From: Gammaproteobacteria bacterium
GTDB lineage: Bacteria; Pseudomonadota; Gammaproteobacteria; GCA-001735895
Assembly (NCBI GenBank): GCA_021767985.1
Contig: JAASSH010000016.1
Location: 1-11,239, forward strand
Reading direction: 5' to 3'
DNA: 11,239 nt
The notes beneath the pieces are model-generated. The model ran no database searches. It saw only the letters and a list, made by a program, of their open reading frames with translations, and was not told where the DNA came from. Shown here piece by piece: positions 1-6,697 of the stretch (within the stretch, counting starts at the first letter, position 1; each line of letters starts with the position of its first letter). The translations under genes and the position numbers were made by a program.

Positions 1-1283
1 AAACTGTTGCCGCCGGCTGCCTGTACTTCGTCGCAGGTCTTTTCAGCGCGCGAAATAATTTCATTCGAACTATCCGGTGAATTCTCGTCGATAAAAACCA
101 CCGCGGCGCTGCAGGTTGCGCTGATCGATTGATTGCCGATTTCCGAGATGTGCTGTTCTACCAGCTCGGGAATTTTCGCGGCATAGGCCTCGGCATGCTC
201 CTTGTCGCTAAACTTCCCGAGGTAGGTATAGGAGTAGGCGCCAAATCGCGCCACGATATCTTCTTCGTTGGCGTTTTGCTGCAGAATGCGGGCAACGTCG
301 GTAATCAGCGTATCGCATCCCGAAATGCCGACCATGTCGCGAATCGCCTGAAAATTATCGATCGCGACATACACGATGAATGATTTGTGCATGCCGTTAA
401 TCGCCTGGGTGATCCAGGTTTTCAGTTCATCCACGAAATGCTGGCGATTGAACAGGCCGGTAACCAGATCGTGCTGATGCAGGTAGTTGATTTGTTCTTC
501 GAGTTCGGAAGTATCGGCGCTCGAGCGGATCAGGATCTGGGTGCAGGGTTCACCTTCGTAGCTGGCACGGGAGAATTCCAGCATTGCCGTGATTTTTTCG
601 CCGCTGCTGTGAATCAGCTGCAGCTCGAGCTCATTGCTTTCGTTCTCTTTCTTGCTCAGGTCGCGCAGGAAGGTCTTTAATTCGCTCTGTTGCGAGGAAT
701 CGACCATATCGATAATCGGGGTGCCTTCGAGCTCATCGAAATCGGGGTGGCCGAACAGGTCCATGTAGACCTGGTTGGCGTAGATGTGCATACCTTCATG
801 CACGTAGGCGACCGCGTCCTTGGAATTGGATAGCAGGTTCTGACAGCGCTTTTCACTTTCCTGGAATTCAAGCTCGAGCCGCATCGCCCGGCGCCAGATA
901 CCAATATTAAAAGACTCGCGCTTGATGACCTGGATCAGGTGCTCGAGACTGTCGCTGGCGACCACGTCCTGCGCACCCTGGTCGATCGCGTCGACGATAA
1001 TGTCGGTATCCACTTTCCGGGCCATTGCGATCAATGCCACGTGACGGCCGCATTCGCTGATCAGATGTTGTGCCTGGCTCAACGCGAAGTCGGGCAGGTC
1101 GATGGAAAACAGCACCAGGTCGATCGTCTTGTTCTCGAGAATATCGCACATATCCTCGCTGTCTTCGGCGAATTCCGCGCGCACGTGCATACCGGTTGCA
1201 CGCAGCGAACTGGTGATTTGCTCGGCCTTGTGATAACCCTCGTCGACGATCAGCAGGCGTATCAGCTTCTCTTCGCTTTCCAT
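1..1283 (-). CDS. FimX-like receiver-PAS-GGDEF signalling protein (C-terminal part outside window)
   Basis: Partial gene; 427 codons are visible and the frame stays open to the left edge. Residues about 8-120 form a response-regulator receiver domain (IRLLIVDEG start). The usual phospho-acceptor Asp is replaced by Ser60 in LVLFSIDLPD, so it probably cannot be phosphorylated there. Residues about 140-255 are a PAS domain (AYVHEGMHIYAN). Residues about 265-427 are a GGDEF domain (LVTGLFNR), but the signature reads GAYSY (348-352) instead of GGDEF, so cyclase activity is unlikely. This receiver-PAS-degenerate-GGDEF order, with both active sites lost, is that of FimX, a c-di-GMP effector of type IV pilus motility whose EAL domain would lie beyond the window. 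ATG at 1283 is preferred over an in-frame ATG at 1307, because a GAAGAA stretch precedes it and the predicted promoter leaves almost no leader for 1307. Domain order is seen; the pilus role is inferred. Confidence 0.8.
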   Translation of the reverse strand, partial: MESEEKLIRLLIVDEGYHKAEQITSSLRATGMHVRAEFAEDSEDMCDILENKTIDLVLFSIDLPDFALSQAQHLISECGRHVALIAMARKVDTDIIVDAIDQGAQDVVASDSLEHLIQVIKRESFNIGIWRRAMRLELEFQESEKRCQNLLSNSKDAVAYVHEGMHIYANQVYMDLFGHPDFDELEGTPIIDMVDSSQQSELKTFLRDLSKKENESNELELQLIHSSGEKITAMLEFSRASYEGEPCTQILIRSSADTSELEEQINYLHQHDLVTGLFNRQHFVDELKTWITQAINGMHKSFIVYVAIDNFQAIRDMVGISGCDTLITDVARILQQNANEEDIVARFGAYSYTYLGKFSDKEHAEAYAAKIPELVEQHISEIGNQSISATCSAAVVFIDENSPDSSNEIISRAEKTCDEVQAAGGNS

Positions 1284-1320
1284 AGATAAATTCTTCGATG
1301 ACAACATCTGTAGTTAAGCA

Positions 1321-1349
1321 TTAATAATAGCGGATATATTTCGAATCAA
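1321..1349 (-). promoter_or_regulatory. Predicted sigma70 promoter of the FimX-like gene
   Basis: On the minus strand, TTGATT (1349-1344) and TATTAA (1326-1321) are separated by exactly 17 bases. Each box matches the consensus at four of six positions. Transcription would start near 1314, giving a leader of about 30 bases before the ATG at 1283. The surrounding region is clearly AT-rich compared with the genes. This is read by eye only. Confidence 0.4.
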
Positions 1350-1369
1350 AACATATATTCCGGTATCAT
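1340..1369 (+). promoter_or_regulatory. Weak candidate promoter of efp-epmA
   Basis: TTCGAA (1340-1345) and TATCAT (1364-1369) lie 18 bases apart and would start transcription shortly before the efp ribosome binding site. The -35 box is poor, and an alternative TATATT at 1354-1359 lacks a good partner. A promoter for efp must lie somewhere in 1284-1394, but the exact boxes are uncertain. It overlaps the predicted opposite-strand promoter of the FimX-like gene. Confidence 0.25.
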
Positions 1370-1394
1370 TAGGCTTTTTTCGACCGGGGCAGTG

Positions 1395-1964
1395 ATGGCA
1401 AGTTACAGCACTAACGAATTTCGCAGCGGACTGAAAATTATGATCGATGGCGATCCCTGCGCAATCATTGAAAACGAGTTCGTCAAACCCGGCAAGGGAC
1501 AGGCGTTCAATCGCGTGCGAATTCGCAATCTGAAAACCGGTCGGGTGCTGGACAAGACATTCAAGTCGGGGGAATCGGTCGATGCCGCGGACGTAATCGA
1601 TACCGAAATGCAGTATCTTTATAGCGACGGTGAATTCTGGCACTTCATGGATCCGCAAACCTACGAGCAACAGGCCGCCGACGCCGCCGCCGTGGGTGAC
1701 GCCGGCCAGTGGCTGAAGGCGCAGGATAGTTGCGAGGTGACGCTTTACAACGGCAGCCCGATCGGTGTAACGCCGCCCAATTTTGTCGAACTCGAAATCA
1801 CCGATACCGATCCCGGGCTCAAGGGCGATACGGCACAGGGCGGTACCAAGCCGGCCACGCTCGAGACCGGTGCCGTGGTCAAGGTCCCGCTGTTTCTCGA
1901 GATCGGTGAGCTGGTCAAGGTCGATACCCGTTCCGGCGAGTACATGTCACGGGTAAAGAAGTAA
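1395..1964 (+). CDS. efp: Translation elongation factor P
   Basis: EF-P binds the ribosome next to the P-site tRNA and relieves stalling at consecutive prolines. The 189-residue protein matches the family length throughout: a KOW-like N-terminal domain with the [10 protein letters not shown] loop, then two OB-type domains containing [24 protein letters not shown] and a C-terminal [12 protein letters not shown]. Lys34, at the tip of the PGKGQ loop, is the residue that is beta-lysylated in the E. coli-type pathway. This rules out the arginine-rhamnose EF-P type of pseudomonads. ATG at 1395 is preferred over the adjacent GTG at 1392, because it gives the standard MASYST start and a GGGG stretch lies 5 bases upstream. 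The gene is followed after 19 bases by epmA, whose product modifies it, so they are probably co-transcribed. Confidence 0.97.
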   Translation: MASYSTNEFRSGLKIMIDGDPCAIIENEFVKPGKGQAFNRVRIRNLKTGRVLDKTFKSGESVDAADVIDTEMQYLYSDGEFWHFMDPQTYEQQAADAAAVGDAGQWLKAQDSCEVTLYNGSPIGVTPPNFVELEITDTDPGLKGDTAQGGTKPATLETGAVVKVPLFLEIGELVKVDTRSGEYMSRVKK

Positions 1965-1983
1965 TAGCGGCTGCATTGCCGGC

Positions 1984-2916
1984 ATGAATTGGCAGCCAAC
2001 CGCGGAGCTCGACGTCATACGCCAGCGGGCCCGGGTTTATAAGCAGATACGGACTTTTTTCAACACTCGCGGCTGCCTCGAGGTCGACACGCCGCTGTTG
2101 ATGCCAACCACCGGCACCGATATTAATATCGCCTCGATTTCGGTCACCGGTAACAACCGGGTGCAATACCTGCAAACCTCGCCTGAATACGCGATGAAGC
2201 GGCTGCTGGCCGCCGGCAGCGGTTCGATCTTCCAGATTTGCCACGCGTTTCGACAGGGCGAGGCCGGTCGCCTGCATAATCCTGAATTCAGTTTGCTGGA
2301 ATGGTACCGCTGCGGTTACGACTACCATGCCCTGATGGATGAGATCGAGCTGCTGGTCACGACCCTGAGTTTGTCGCGCTGCAGTTTTAGACGCGTCGGC
2401 TATCGCGAGTTGTTCCGACAGTCACTGCAGCTGGATATCGAAGCCGCGTCGCTCGAAGAGTTACGCGAGCAATGCAGTCGGCGGGTTCCCGGTACCGACG
2501 CCAGCGGGTTCGACATCGATCAGTGTCTCGACCTGCTGTTGGCAATGGCGATTGCGCCCGGGCTAAAGGGATATCTTTTCGTGTACGACTACCCGATCTC
2601 GCAGGCGGCGCTGGCGCGCGCCAATCCAAATGACGGCAGCGTCGCAGAGCGTTTCGAACTGTTCCATGACGGCATCGAGTTGGCCAATGGCTTTTCCGAA
2701 CTGACCGACGCGGGCCAGCAGCGCGCGCGCTTCGAACAGGACAATCGGGCGCGTCGTGAGCGCGGCCTGCCGCAACTGGAAATCGACGAGCGCCTGCTCG
2801 CCGCGCTCGAATCGGGCATCGAAGACTGTGCCGGCGTCGCGCTCGGCCTCGATCGCCTGCTCATGATCCTGCTGGGCCTCGACTCGATCGACCAGGTCCT
2901 CACCTTCCGGGATTGA
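1984..2916 (+). CDS. epmA: EF-P--(R)-beta-lysine ligase EpmA
   Basis: EpmA (PoxA/YjeA/GenX) is a paralogue of the class II lysyl-tRNA synthetase catalytic domain. It attaches (R)-beta-lysine to the conserved lysine of EF-P. All three class II motifs are visible: motif 1 around GCLEVDTPLLMP (30-41), motif 2 at 89-109 (FRQGEAGRLHNPEF then LLEWYR), and motif 3 as GVALGLDRLLMI (284-295). The protein has 310 residues, close to the family's roughly 325, and lacks the anticodon-binding domain of true LysRS. Ala286 in motif 3 matches the alanine (E. coli A298) that distinguishes EpmA from LysRS, which has Gly there. This supports beta-lysine use. ATG at 1984 lies 19 bases after efp without a clear Shine-Dalgarno. 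EpmB, the aminomutase that makes the substrate, is not in the window. Confidence 0.95.
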   Translation: MNWQPTAELDVIRQRARVYKQIRTFFNTRGCLEVDTPLLMPTTGTDINIASISVTGNNRVQYLQTSPEYAMKRLLAAGSGSIFQICHAFRQGEAGRLHNPEFSLLEWYRCGYDYHALMDEIELLVTTLSLSRCSFRRVGYRELFRQSLQLDIEAASLEELREQCSRRVPGTDASGFDIDQCLDLLLAMAIAPGLKGYLFVYDYPISQAALARANPNDGSVAERFELFHDGIELANGFSELTDAGQQRARFEQDNRARRERGLPQLEIDERLLAALESGIEDCAGVALGLDRLLMILLGLDSIDQVLTFRD

Positions 2917-2922
2917 GTCGAG
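2878..2922. repeat. Inverted repeat at the epmA/psd convergent junction, possible terminator
   Basis: The arms CTCGACTCGATC (2878-2889) and GATTGAGTCGAG (2911-2922) pair over 12 positions with one G-U, around a 21-base loop. The right arm contains the epmA stop codon (2914-2916). On the plus strand the stem is followed by a short TTT and then TTTTT at 2933-2937, though not immediately. The epmA-psd gap is only 23 bases, so any terminator must overlap coding sequence. The long loop and the displaced T run make this a weak intrinsic terminator candidate. Confidence 0.3.
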
Positions 2923-2939
2923 ATTTAGGGGGTTTTTCA

Positions 2940-3803
2940 TCAAACCGGAAAGTGGCCGATGAGCTGCCCCATTTTGACGGGCTGGCCGGCGGCGATGTGC
3001 GGCAGCCACTCGACATTGTTACCGGTTAGCAGGATTACCGTGGAGCCCATGTTGAAGCGGCCCATTTCCGCGCCCTTGGAAATCTCCTTGCGCGTATGGC
3101 TGTAGTCGTACTCGCTGATCTTTTTGCCGCCAGGCGGCACCACCAGCCCGCTCCAGACGGTCTCGATGGCGGATACATTGATTGCGCCCACCAGCACCAT
3201 AACCATCGGCCCGGCGTCGGTTTCGAAGTAGCAGGCGAGGCGCTCGTTGCGCGCAAACAGGCGCGGAATTTCCTCCACGGTCCACTGCGCAACGCTGAAC
3301 AGACGGCCCGGTACGTGGATCATGCGAACCATGTTAGCCGCCAGCGGCATGTGCAGGCGATGGTAATCATGCGGCGCGAGGTAAATAGTGGCAAAGCGTC
3401 CATCGGCGAACTGGGCCGCCATGGTTTTATCTCCACCGAGTAACTCGAGTACACTGTAGCCGCGCCCCTTGGCCTGCAAGATGGCGCCGGCACGAATCTG
3501 CCCCGCCTGGGATACGGTACCGTCGCAAGGGCAGGCAAGGGTATTGTCGCCCGGCGCAACCGGGCGGATATTGTCTTTTAGCGGGCGGGTAAAGAACTCG
3601 TTGAAAGTCTGGTAGTAGGCGATCTCCGATTCCGCGGCCTCGTCCATGTTGACGCCGTACTTGTCGACGAACCACTTGATCATCGGTACTACCTGTGGGC
3701 CGCGCAGACGCGTAACAAAGTAAACCACCCGCGACACGGCGTGATGCGGCATCACGTAGAATAGCGCCTTGAGAAACTTCTGCTTCTTGGTTAGTTCGGT
3801 CAC
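2940..3803 (-). CDS. psd: Phosphatidylserine decarboxylase proenzyme
   Basis: This inner-membrane enzyme converts phosphatidylserine to phosphatidylethanolamine, the main zwitterionic phospholipid of Gram-negative membranes. The 287-residue proenzyme cleaves itself between Gly253 and Ser254 of the MGST motif (252-255), and the new N-terminal serine becomes the pyruvoyl group. Asp94 (PCDGTVS) and the histidines in DYHRLHMP (146-153) fit the Asp-His-Ser self-cleavage triad. TFNEFFTRPL (66-75) and FARNERLA (183-190) are other family blocks. The start is GTG at 3803, two bases after the PCu(A)C gene's stop; the next in-frame ATG would remove the conserved N-terminal KKQKFLKALF. It is the last gene of the Sco-PCu(A)C-psd operon. 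Nothing seen links its reaction to copper, so the link is probably only shared transcription. Confidence 0.96.
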   Translation of the reverse strand: MTELTKKQKFLKALFYVMPHHAVSRVVYFVTRLRGPQVVPMIKWFVDKYGVNMDEAAESEIAYYQTFNEFFTRPLKDNIRPVAPGDNTLACPCDGTVSQAGQIRAGAILQAKGRGYSVLELLGGDKTMAAQFADGRFATIYLAPHDYHRLHMPLAANMVRMIHVPGRLFSVAQWTVEEIPRLFARNERLACYFETDAGPMVMVLVGAINVSAIETVWSGLVVPPGGKKISEYDYSHTRKEISKGAEMGRFNMGSTVILLTGNNVEWLPHIAAGQPVKMGQLIGHFPV

Positions 3804-3805
3804 GT

Positions 3806-4216
3806 TTATTTTCTTACCGTCATTTCCAGGCTTTGCCGGGAACCATCGTCGAATTCGATAACGATGCGGTGAACTTCACCCGGACGGGTCGGTTCCACCG
3901 GTTGCATCAGCATTAAATGTAGACCACCTGGAGCCAGTTGCACGGTCTCACCGGGGTTGATCGTCAGATCCGGTACCGCCTCCATGCGCATCATACCGTC
4001 CTGCATCAGCGTGCGGTGCACTTCGACGCTGGCAAACGACTCGCTGCGCAGCGCGACAATGCTGAGCGCCCGGCTTTGTGGATTATGAATAGTCATGTAA
4101 CCGGCACGTACCGGCACCGCGGCGGGCAGGTTTTTAATCCAGGCGTCGCTGATCTCGAGTTCGGCGAACGCGGTGACCGGCGCCAGAAACAGGAGTAACA
4201 GTAAGCAGCGGGGCAT
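3806..4216 (-). CDS. PCu(A)C-type periplasmic copper chaperone
   Basis: PCu(A)C proteins (DUF461) bind Cu(I) in the periplasm and pass it to the CuA or CuB site of haem-copper oxidases, often together with Sco. The 136-residue precursor has a signal peptide at residues 1-18, with likely cleavage after AFA. The metal-binding pattern H-x10-M-x21-H-x-M is exactly met by His67, Met78, His100 and Met102. This is the strongest evidence for the call. The domain continues through LTINPGETVQL and LMLMQPV to the C-terminal RIVIEFDDGS strand. ATG at 4216 lies 16 bases downstream of the Sco gene and has no strong Shine-Dalgarno, so translation may depend on the upstream gene. The pairing with Sco supports a role in oxidase assembly. 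Confidence 0.92.
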   Translation of the reverse strand: MPRCLLLLLFLAPVTAFAELEISDAWIKNLPAAVPVRAGYMTIHNPQSRALSIVALRSESFASVEVHRTLMQDGMMRMEAVPDLTINPGETVQLAPGGLHLMLMQPVEPTRPGEVHRIVIEFDDGSRQSLEMTVRK

Positions 4217-4232
4217 CGTCCGGGGCGGGCTG

Positions 4233-4853
4233 CTAGTTGTACTCGACGATACGAGTCATATCACGCGCCATTGCCATCGCGTCGTGCGGCGCGCCGAACA
4301 GGCCGGCAAATTCCGCTTGTGGATTCACCAGTACGATCGCCGAGCTGTGATCGACATCGTAAACCGGGTTGCCTTCCTCCCGGTTACGGATTTGATGGGC
4401 AATGCCCAGCGATTGGGTCAGCGGCTTTAGTCTTTCCATCTCCGCGGTAGCCCCGATAAACGCCGGATCGAAATATCTGACGTATTCCGACAACACCTCG
4501 GGACGGTCGCGTTCCGGATCAACCGATACGAAGTATACGCGCAGCGCGCCGGATACATCGGGATCCTCGATCGACCCCATCATTTCGCTCAGGGTTTGCA
4601 GGCTGATGGGACAGATATCGGGGCAGTGGGTATAGCCAAAAAACAAAAGGTTCCATTTTCCCTTCAGGCTGGCCCGGGTCAGGGGCTGCTGGTTGTGATC
4701 GAGCAGTTCGAATTCAGGCAGCGCGCGCGCCTGATCGCCGAACCAGGTGCCGGCTTCGAGCGCAACCGGCTTGCTGCTGGCGACAAACCAGGACAACGCA
4801 AAACCAACTGCGAGGGCAAGCACTGCAACGATTACGATACTCGATTTATTCAT
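4233..4853 (-). CDS. Sco1/SenC family copper-binding thioredoxin-fold protein
   Basis: Sco proteins are membrane-anchored thioredoxin-like proteins that deliver copper to, or reduce, the CuA site of cytochrome c oxidase. The 206-residue protein has an N-terminal transmembrane anchor (about 5-24). A periplasmic domain follows, with the copper-binding CPDIC motif (Cys77, Cys81) after FFGYTH and the third ligand His169 in YDVDHSSA. VYFVSVDPERD (107-117) is another family hallmark. The length is typical. ATG at 4853 is the first gene of the minus-strand operon with the PCu(A)C chaperone and psd, with a predicted promoter just upstream. No oxidase subunit or haem-A synthesis gene lies in the window, so the target oxidase is inferred. 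Confidence 0.94.
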   Translation of the reverse strand: MNKSSIVIVAVLALAVGFALSWFVASSKPVALEAGTWFGDQARALPEFELLDHNQQPLTRASLKGKWNLLFFGYTHCPDICPISLQTLSEMMGSIEDPDVSGALRVYFVSVDPERDRPEVLSEYVRYFDPAFIGATAEMERLKPLTQSLGIAHQIRNREEGNPVYDVDHSSAIVLVNPQAEFAGLFGAPHDAMAMARDMTRIVEYN

Positions 4854-4872
4854 GGTCGTTATGGTGTAAAAT
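4845..4872 (+). promoter_or_regulatory. Weak candidate promoter for prmB operon
   Basis: TAAAAT (4867-4872) with a poor TTTATT (4845-4850) 16 bases upstream could start transcription about 30 bases before prmB. TATATT at 4882-4887 is an alternative -10 that overlaps the opposite-strand TATAAT. Only 55 bases separate the divergent genes, so a prmB promoter must be here or inside the Sco gene. The exact choice is a guess. Confidence 0.2.
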
Positions 4873-4879
4873 CCGCGGC

Positions 4880-4907
4880 ATTATATTTCAACTGGTAGCA
4901 AACACAA
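4880..4907 (-). promoter_or_regulatory. Predicted promoter of the Sco-PCu(A)C-psd operon
   Basis: The minus strand carries a perfect TATAAT (4885-4880) with a weak TTGTGT (4907-4902) 16 bases upstream. Transcription would start near 4873, about 20 bases before the ATG at 4853. The -35 box abuts the prmB start codon at 4909, so the two divergent units would share control sequence. I see no convincing operator or copper-regulator palindrome here. Confidence 0.4.
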
Positions 4908-4908
4908 C

Positions 4909-5835
4909 GTGTCGATTCCCGAACCCCTGCAAGTCCTGACAACGATACGGGACTTCGTTCGCTGGGGCAGTAGCGAGTTTTTGCGCAACGAGCTGAGTTT
5001 CGGCCATGGCTTCGTCAATGCCCTCGATGAAGCCAGGTATCTCGTGCTGCATTCGCTGTCTCTGCCTTACGACTGGCCCGACGAATATTTCGATACGGTT
5101 CTGACGCTGGCCGAGCGCAAGCAGGTAATCGATATACTGCAACTGCGCGTCGATTCACGTCAACCCGCGGCCTATCTGACGCGCGAATCCTGGTTTTGCG
5201 GGCTCCGTTTCTACGTCGATGAACGGGTACTGGTTCCGCGTTCACCGATCGCCGAACTGATCTCAGGTCATTTCGAGCCCTGGGTGGATAGTCACCGGGT
5301 GACACGCATCCTCGATCTTTGCACCGGTAGCGGATGCATTGCGATCGCCGCCAAGTACCAGTTTCCCGATGCGGAAGTATGCGCCTCGGACATTTCCAGC
5401 GCTGCGCTCGAGGTTGCCGCAGTCAATCTCGAACAGCATGAACTCAGTGAATGTATAAAACTCTATGAATCCGATTTATTCGACTCGATCCCGTTGCAGG
5501 AGTTCGACGTCATCGTGAGCAATCCACCCTATGTGGATGCCGAGGACATGGCGTTGTTGAGCGCGGAGTTCAAGTGCGAGCCTGAACTCGGCCTGCGCGC
5601 CGGCGAGGACGGTTTATTGCTGGTCGATCGCATCCTGGCGCGGGCGGGTGAGTACCTGAGTGCGCATGGCGTACTGTTTATCGAGGTTGGGAATTCACAG
5701 CCGGCGCTGGAGCAAAAATACGATTTCCTGCCGATGACCTGGATAGATTTCGAGTACGGCGGTAGCGGTGTGTGCTGTATCCAGGCACAGGACCTCAAAC
5801 GGCAGCAGGCTGCCATCACCGCGCTTGCCAGTTAG
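4909..5835 (+). CDS. prmB: 50S ribosomal protein L3 glutamine methyltransferase PrmB
   Basis: PrmB uses S-adenosylmethionine to N5-methylate a glutamine of ribosomal protein L3 during ribosome assembly. The 308-residue protein (family about 310) has an N-terminal helical domain, the RSPIAEL block (111-117), SAM motif I as DLCTGSGCIAIA (136-147), and the catalytic NPPY motif (205-208) that binds the target glutamine amide. The following VDAEDM and EPELGLRAGEDGL blocks, together with RSPIAEL, separate PrmB from its paralogue PrmC, which acts on release factors. GTG at 4909 is the start; no in-frame ATG or GTG precedes it before the presumed promoter, and the Shine-Dalgarno is weak. It heads a plus-strand operon; the next gene begins 13 bases after its stop. 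Confidence 0.94.
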   Translation: MSIPEPLQVLTTIRDFVRWGSSEFLRNELSFGHGFVNALDEARYLVLHSLSLPYDWPDEYFDTVLTLAERKQVIDILQLRVDSRQPAAYLTRESWFCGLRFYVDERVLVPRSPIAELISGHFEPWVDSHRVTRILDLCTGSGCIAIAAKYQFPDAEVCASDISSAALEVAAVNLEQHELSECIKLYESDLFDSIPLQEFDVIVSNPPYVDAEDMALLSAEFKCEPELGLRAGEDGLLLVDRILARAGEYLSAHGVLFIEVGNSQPALEQKYDFLPMTWIDFEYGGSGVCCIQAQDLKRQQAAITALAS

Positions 5836-5848
5836 ACGAGTATCGTTA

Positions 5849-6697
5849 ATGACCGCTAAAGTAGATTCCAAGGAAGTCGGGCTCGTTGCCGGACTCAATC
5901 TGTTTAATTTTTTTCTTGGCACTCGCGACCTGCATTACGGTCTGTGGCAGGATGATCTCGAAGTCTGTATCCAGAACCTGCCCGAAGCCCAGCGGCGCTA
6001 CTCGGATTTTCTGATCGATCATATCCCTGAAGGAGTGAAGCGTATCCTCGACGTCGGCTGCGGCGCAGGCGGTGTGGCCCGCGAGCTGCTGGCGCGTGGC
6101 TACCAGGTAGAGGGCGTCTCGCCCAGTCCGCTATTGTCCGAGGCGGCTCAGCAACAGGCGGGCGAGGATTTTAAAATTCACCAGGGCCGTTTCGAAGACA
6201 TCGATTTTGCGCCGGAAGACAAGTTTGACCTGGTCCTGTTCAGTGAAAGTTTCCAGTACATAACCCTGAACAGTGTGTTCGACAATGCCATGCGTCGACT
6301 CAATCCCGGCGGACACGTGCTGATCGGCGATTTTTTCAAGACCGGTGCGCCCGGCAGGTCGGTTATCGGCGGCGGGCATCCAATTGGCAGGTTTATGGCG
6401 GCGCTGGAGAAATCGGGCCTGGAAGTACTGGTGGACAAGGACATCACGCGCGAGACCGCACCCAACCTCGATATCGTAAATCAAATGGGACGCGACCTGT
6501 TTTACCCGACCTTCAAGCTGATCGGCTATGCCTTCGATAGCAACCATCCCTGGCTGGCGAAGTTGTTTCGCTGGAAATACCAGAAGAAAATCAAAAAGAT
6601 CAACCGCAAGTACCTGAGCGGTCAGCGCAACGCCGAAAATTTCGCCAAACACAAGGTTTACCGCCTGTTCCTGTTGCGCGTTGCGGGGAACCAATAG
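5849..6697 (+). CDS. Class I SAM-dependent methyltransferase, substrate unknown
   Basis: The 282-residue protein carries a standard Rossmann methyltransferase core. SAM motif I is RILDVGCGAGG (65-75), with an acidic-loop equivalent around VEGVSPSP, motif II-like FDLVLFSESFQYI (126-138) and the post-II block LNPGGHVLIGDFF (151-163). An N-terminal HYGLW (29-33) recalls small-molecule C- or N-methyltransferases, such as the cyclopropane-synthase and tocopherol-methyltransferase groups. The C-terminus (about 236-282) is rich in Lys and Arg and aromatic residues, suggesting contact with a membrane or an acidic partner. ATG at 5849 is chosen, 13 bases after prmB and preceded by GACGAG. An in-frame GTG at 5768 would overlap prmB and add unrelated Arg- and Ser-rich sequence. 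The stop overlaps the djlA start by one base. I cannot assign the substrate. Confidence 0.85.
   Translation: MTAKVDSKEVGLVAGLNLFNFFLGTRDLHYGLWQDDLEVCIQNLPEAQRRYSDFLIDHIPEGVKRILDVGCGAGGVARELLARGYQVEGVSPSPLLSEAAQQQAGEDFKIHQGRFEDIDFAPEDKFDLVLFSESFQYITLNSVFDNAMRRLNPGGHVLIGDFFKTGAPGRSVIGGGHPIGRFMAALEKSGLEVLVDKDITRETAPNLDIVNQMGRDLFYPTFKLIGYAFDSNHPWLAKLFRWKYQKKIKKINRKYLSGQRNAENFAKHKVYRLFLLRVAGNQ

Noticed and set aside
1284..1394. Possible riboswitch or small RNA in the AT-rich divergent region
   Set aside because: Only 111 bases, with room for promoters alone; no strong stem or known riboswitch motif seen.
1308..1670. Minus-strand open frame opposite the start of efp
   Set aside because: It lies antisense to the well-conserved efp coding sequence and shows no recognisable motif; a composition shadow.
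2563..3009. Minus-strand open frame over the end of epmA and psd
   Set aside because: It covers motif 3 of epmA on the opposite strand and overlaps psd in another frame; no family features.
5768..5848. N-terminal extension of the methyltransferase from 5768
   Set aside because: It would overlap prmB by 68 bases and adds Arg- and Ser-rich sequence unlike the family; ATG at 5849 fits better.
6131..6694. 187-codon open frame antisense to the methyltransferase
   Set aside because: The plus strand has clear SAM motifs; the antisense reading has no recognisable domain or ribosome binding site.
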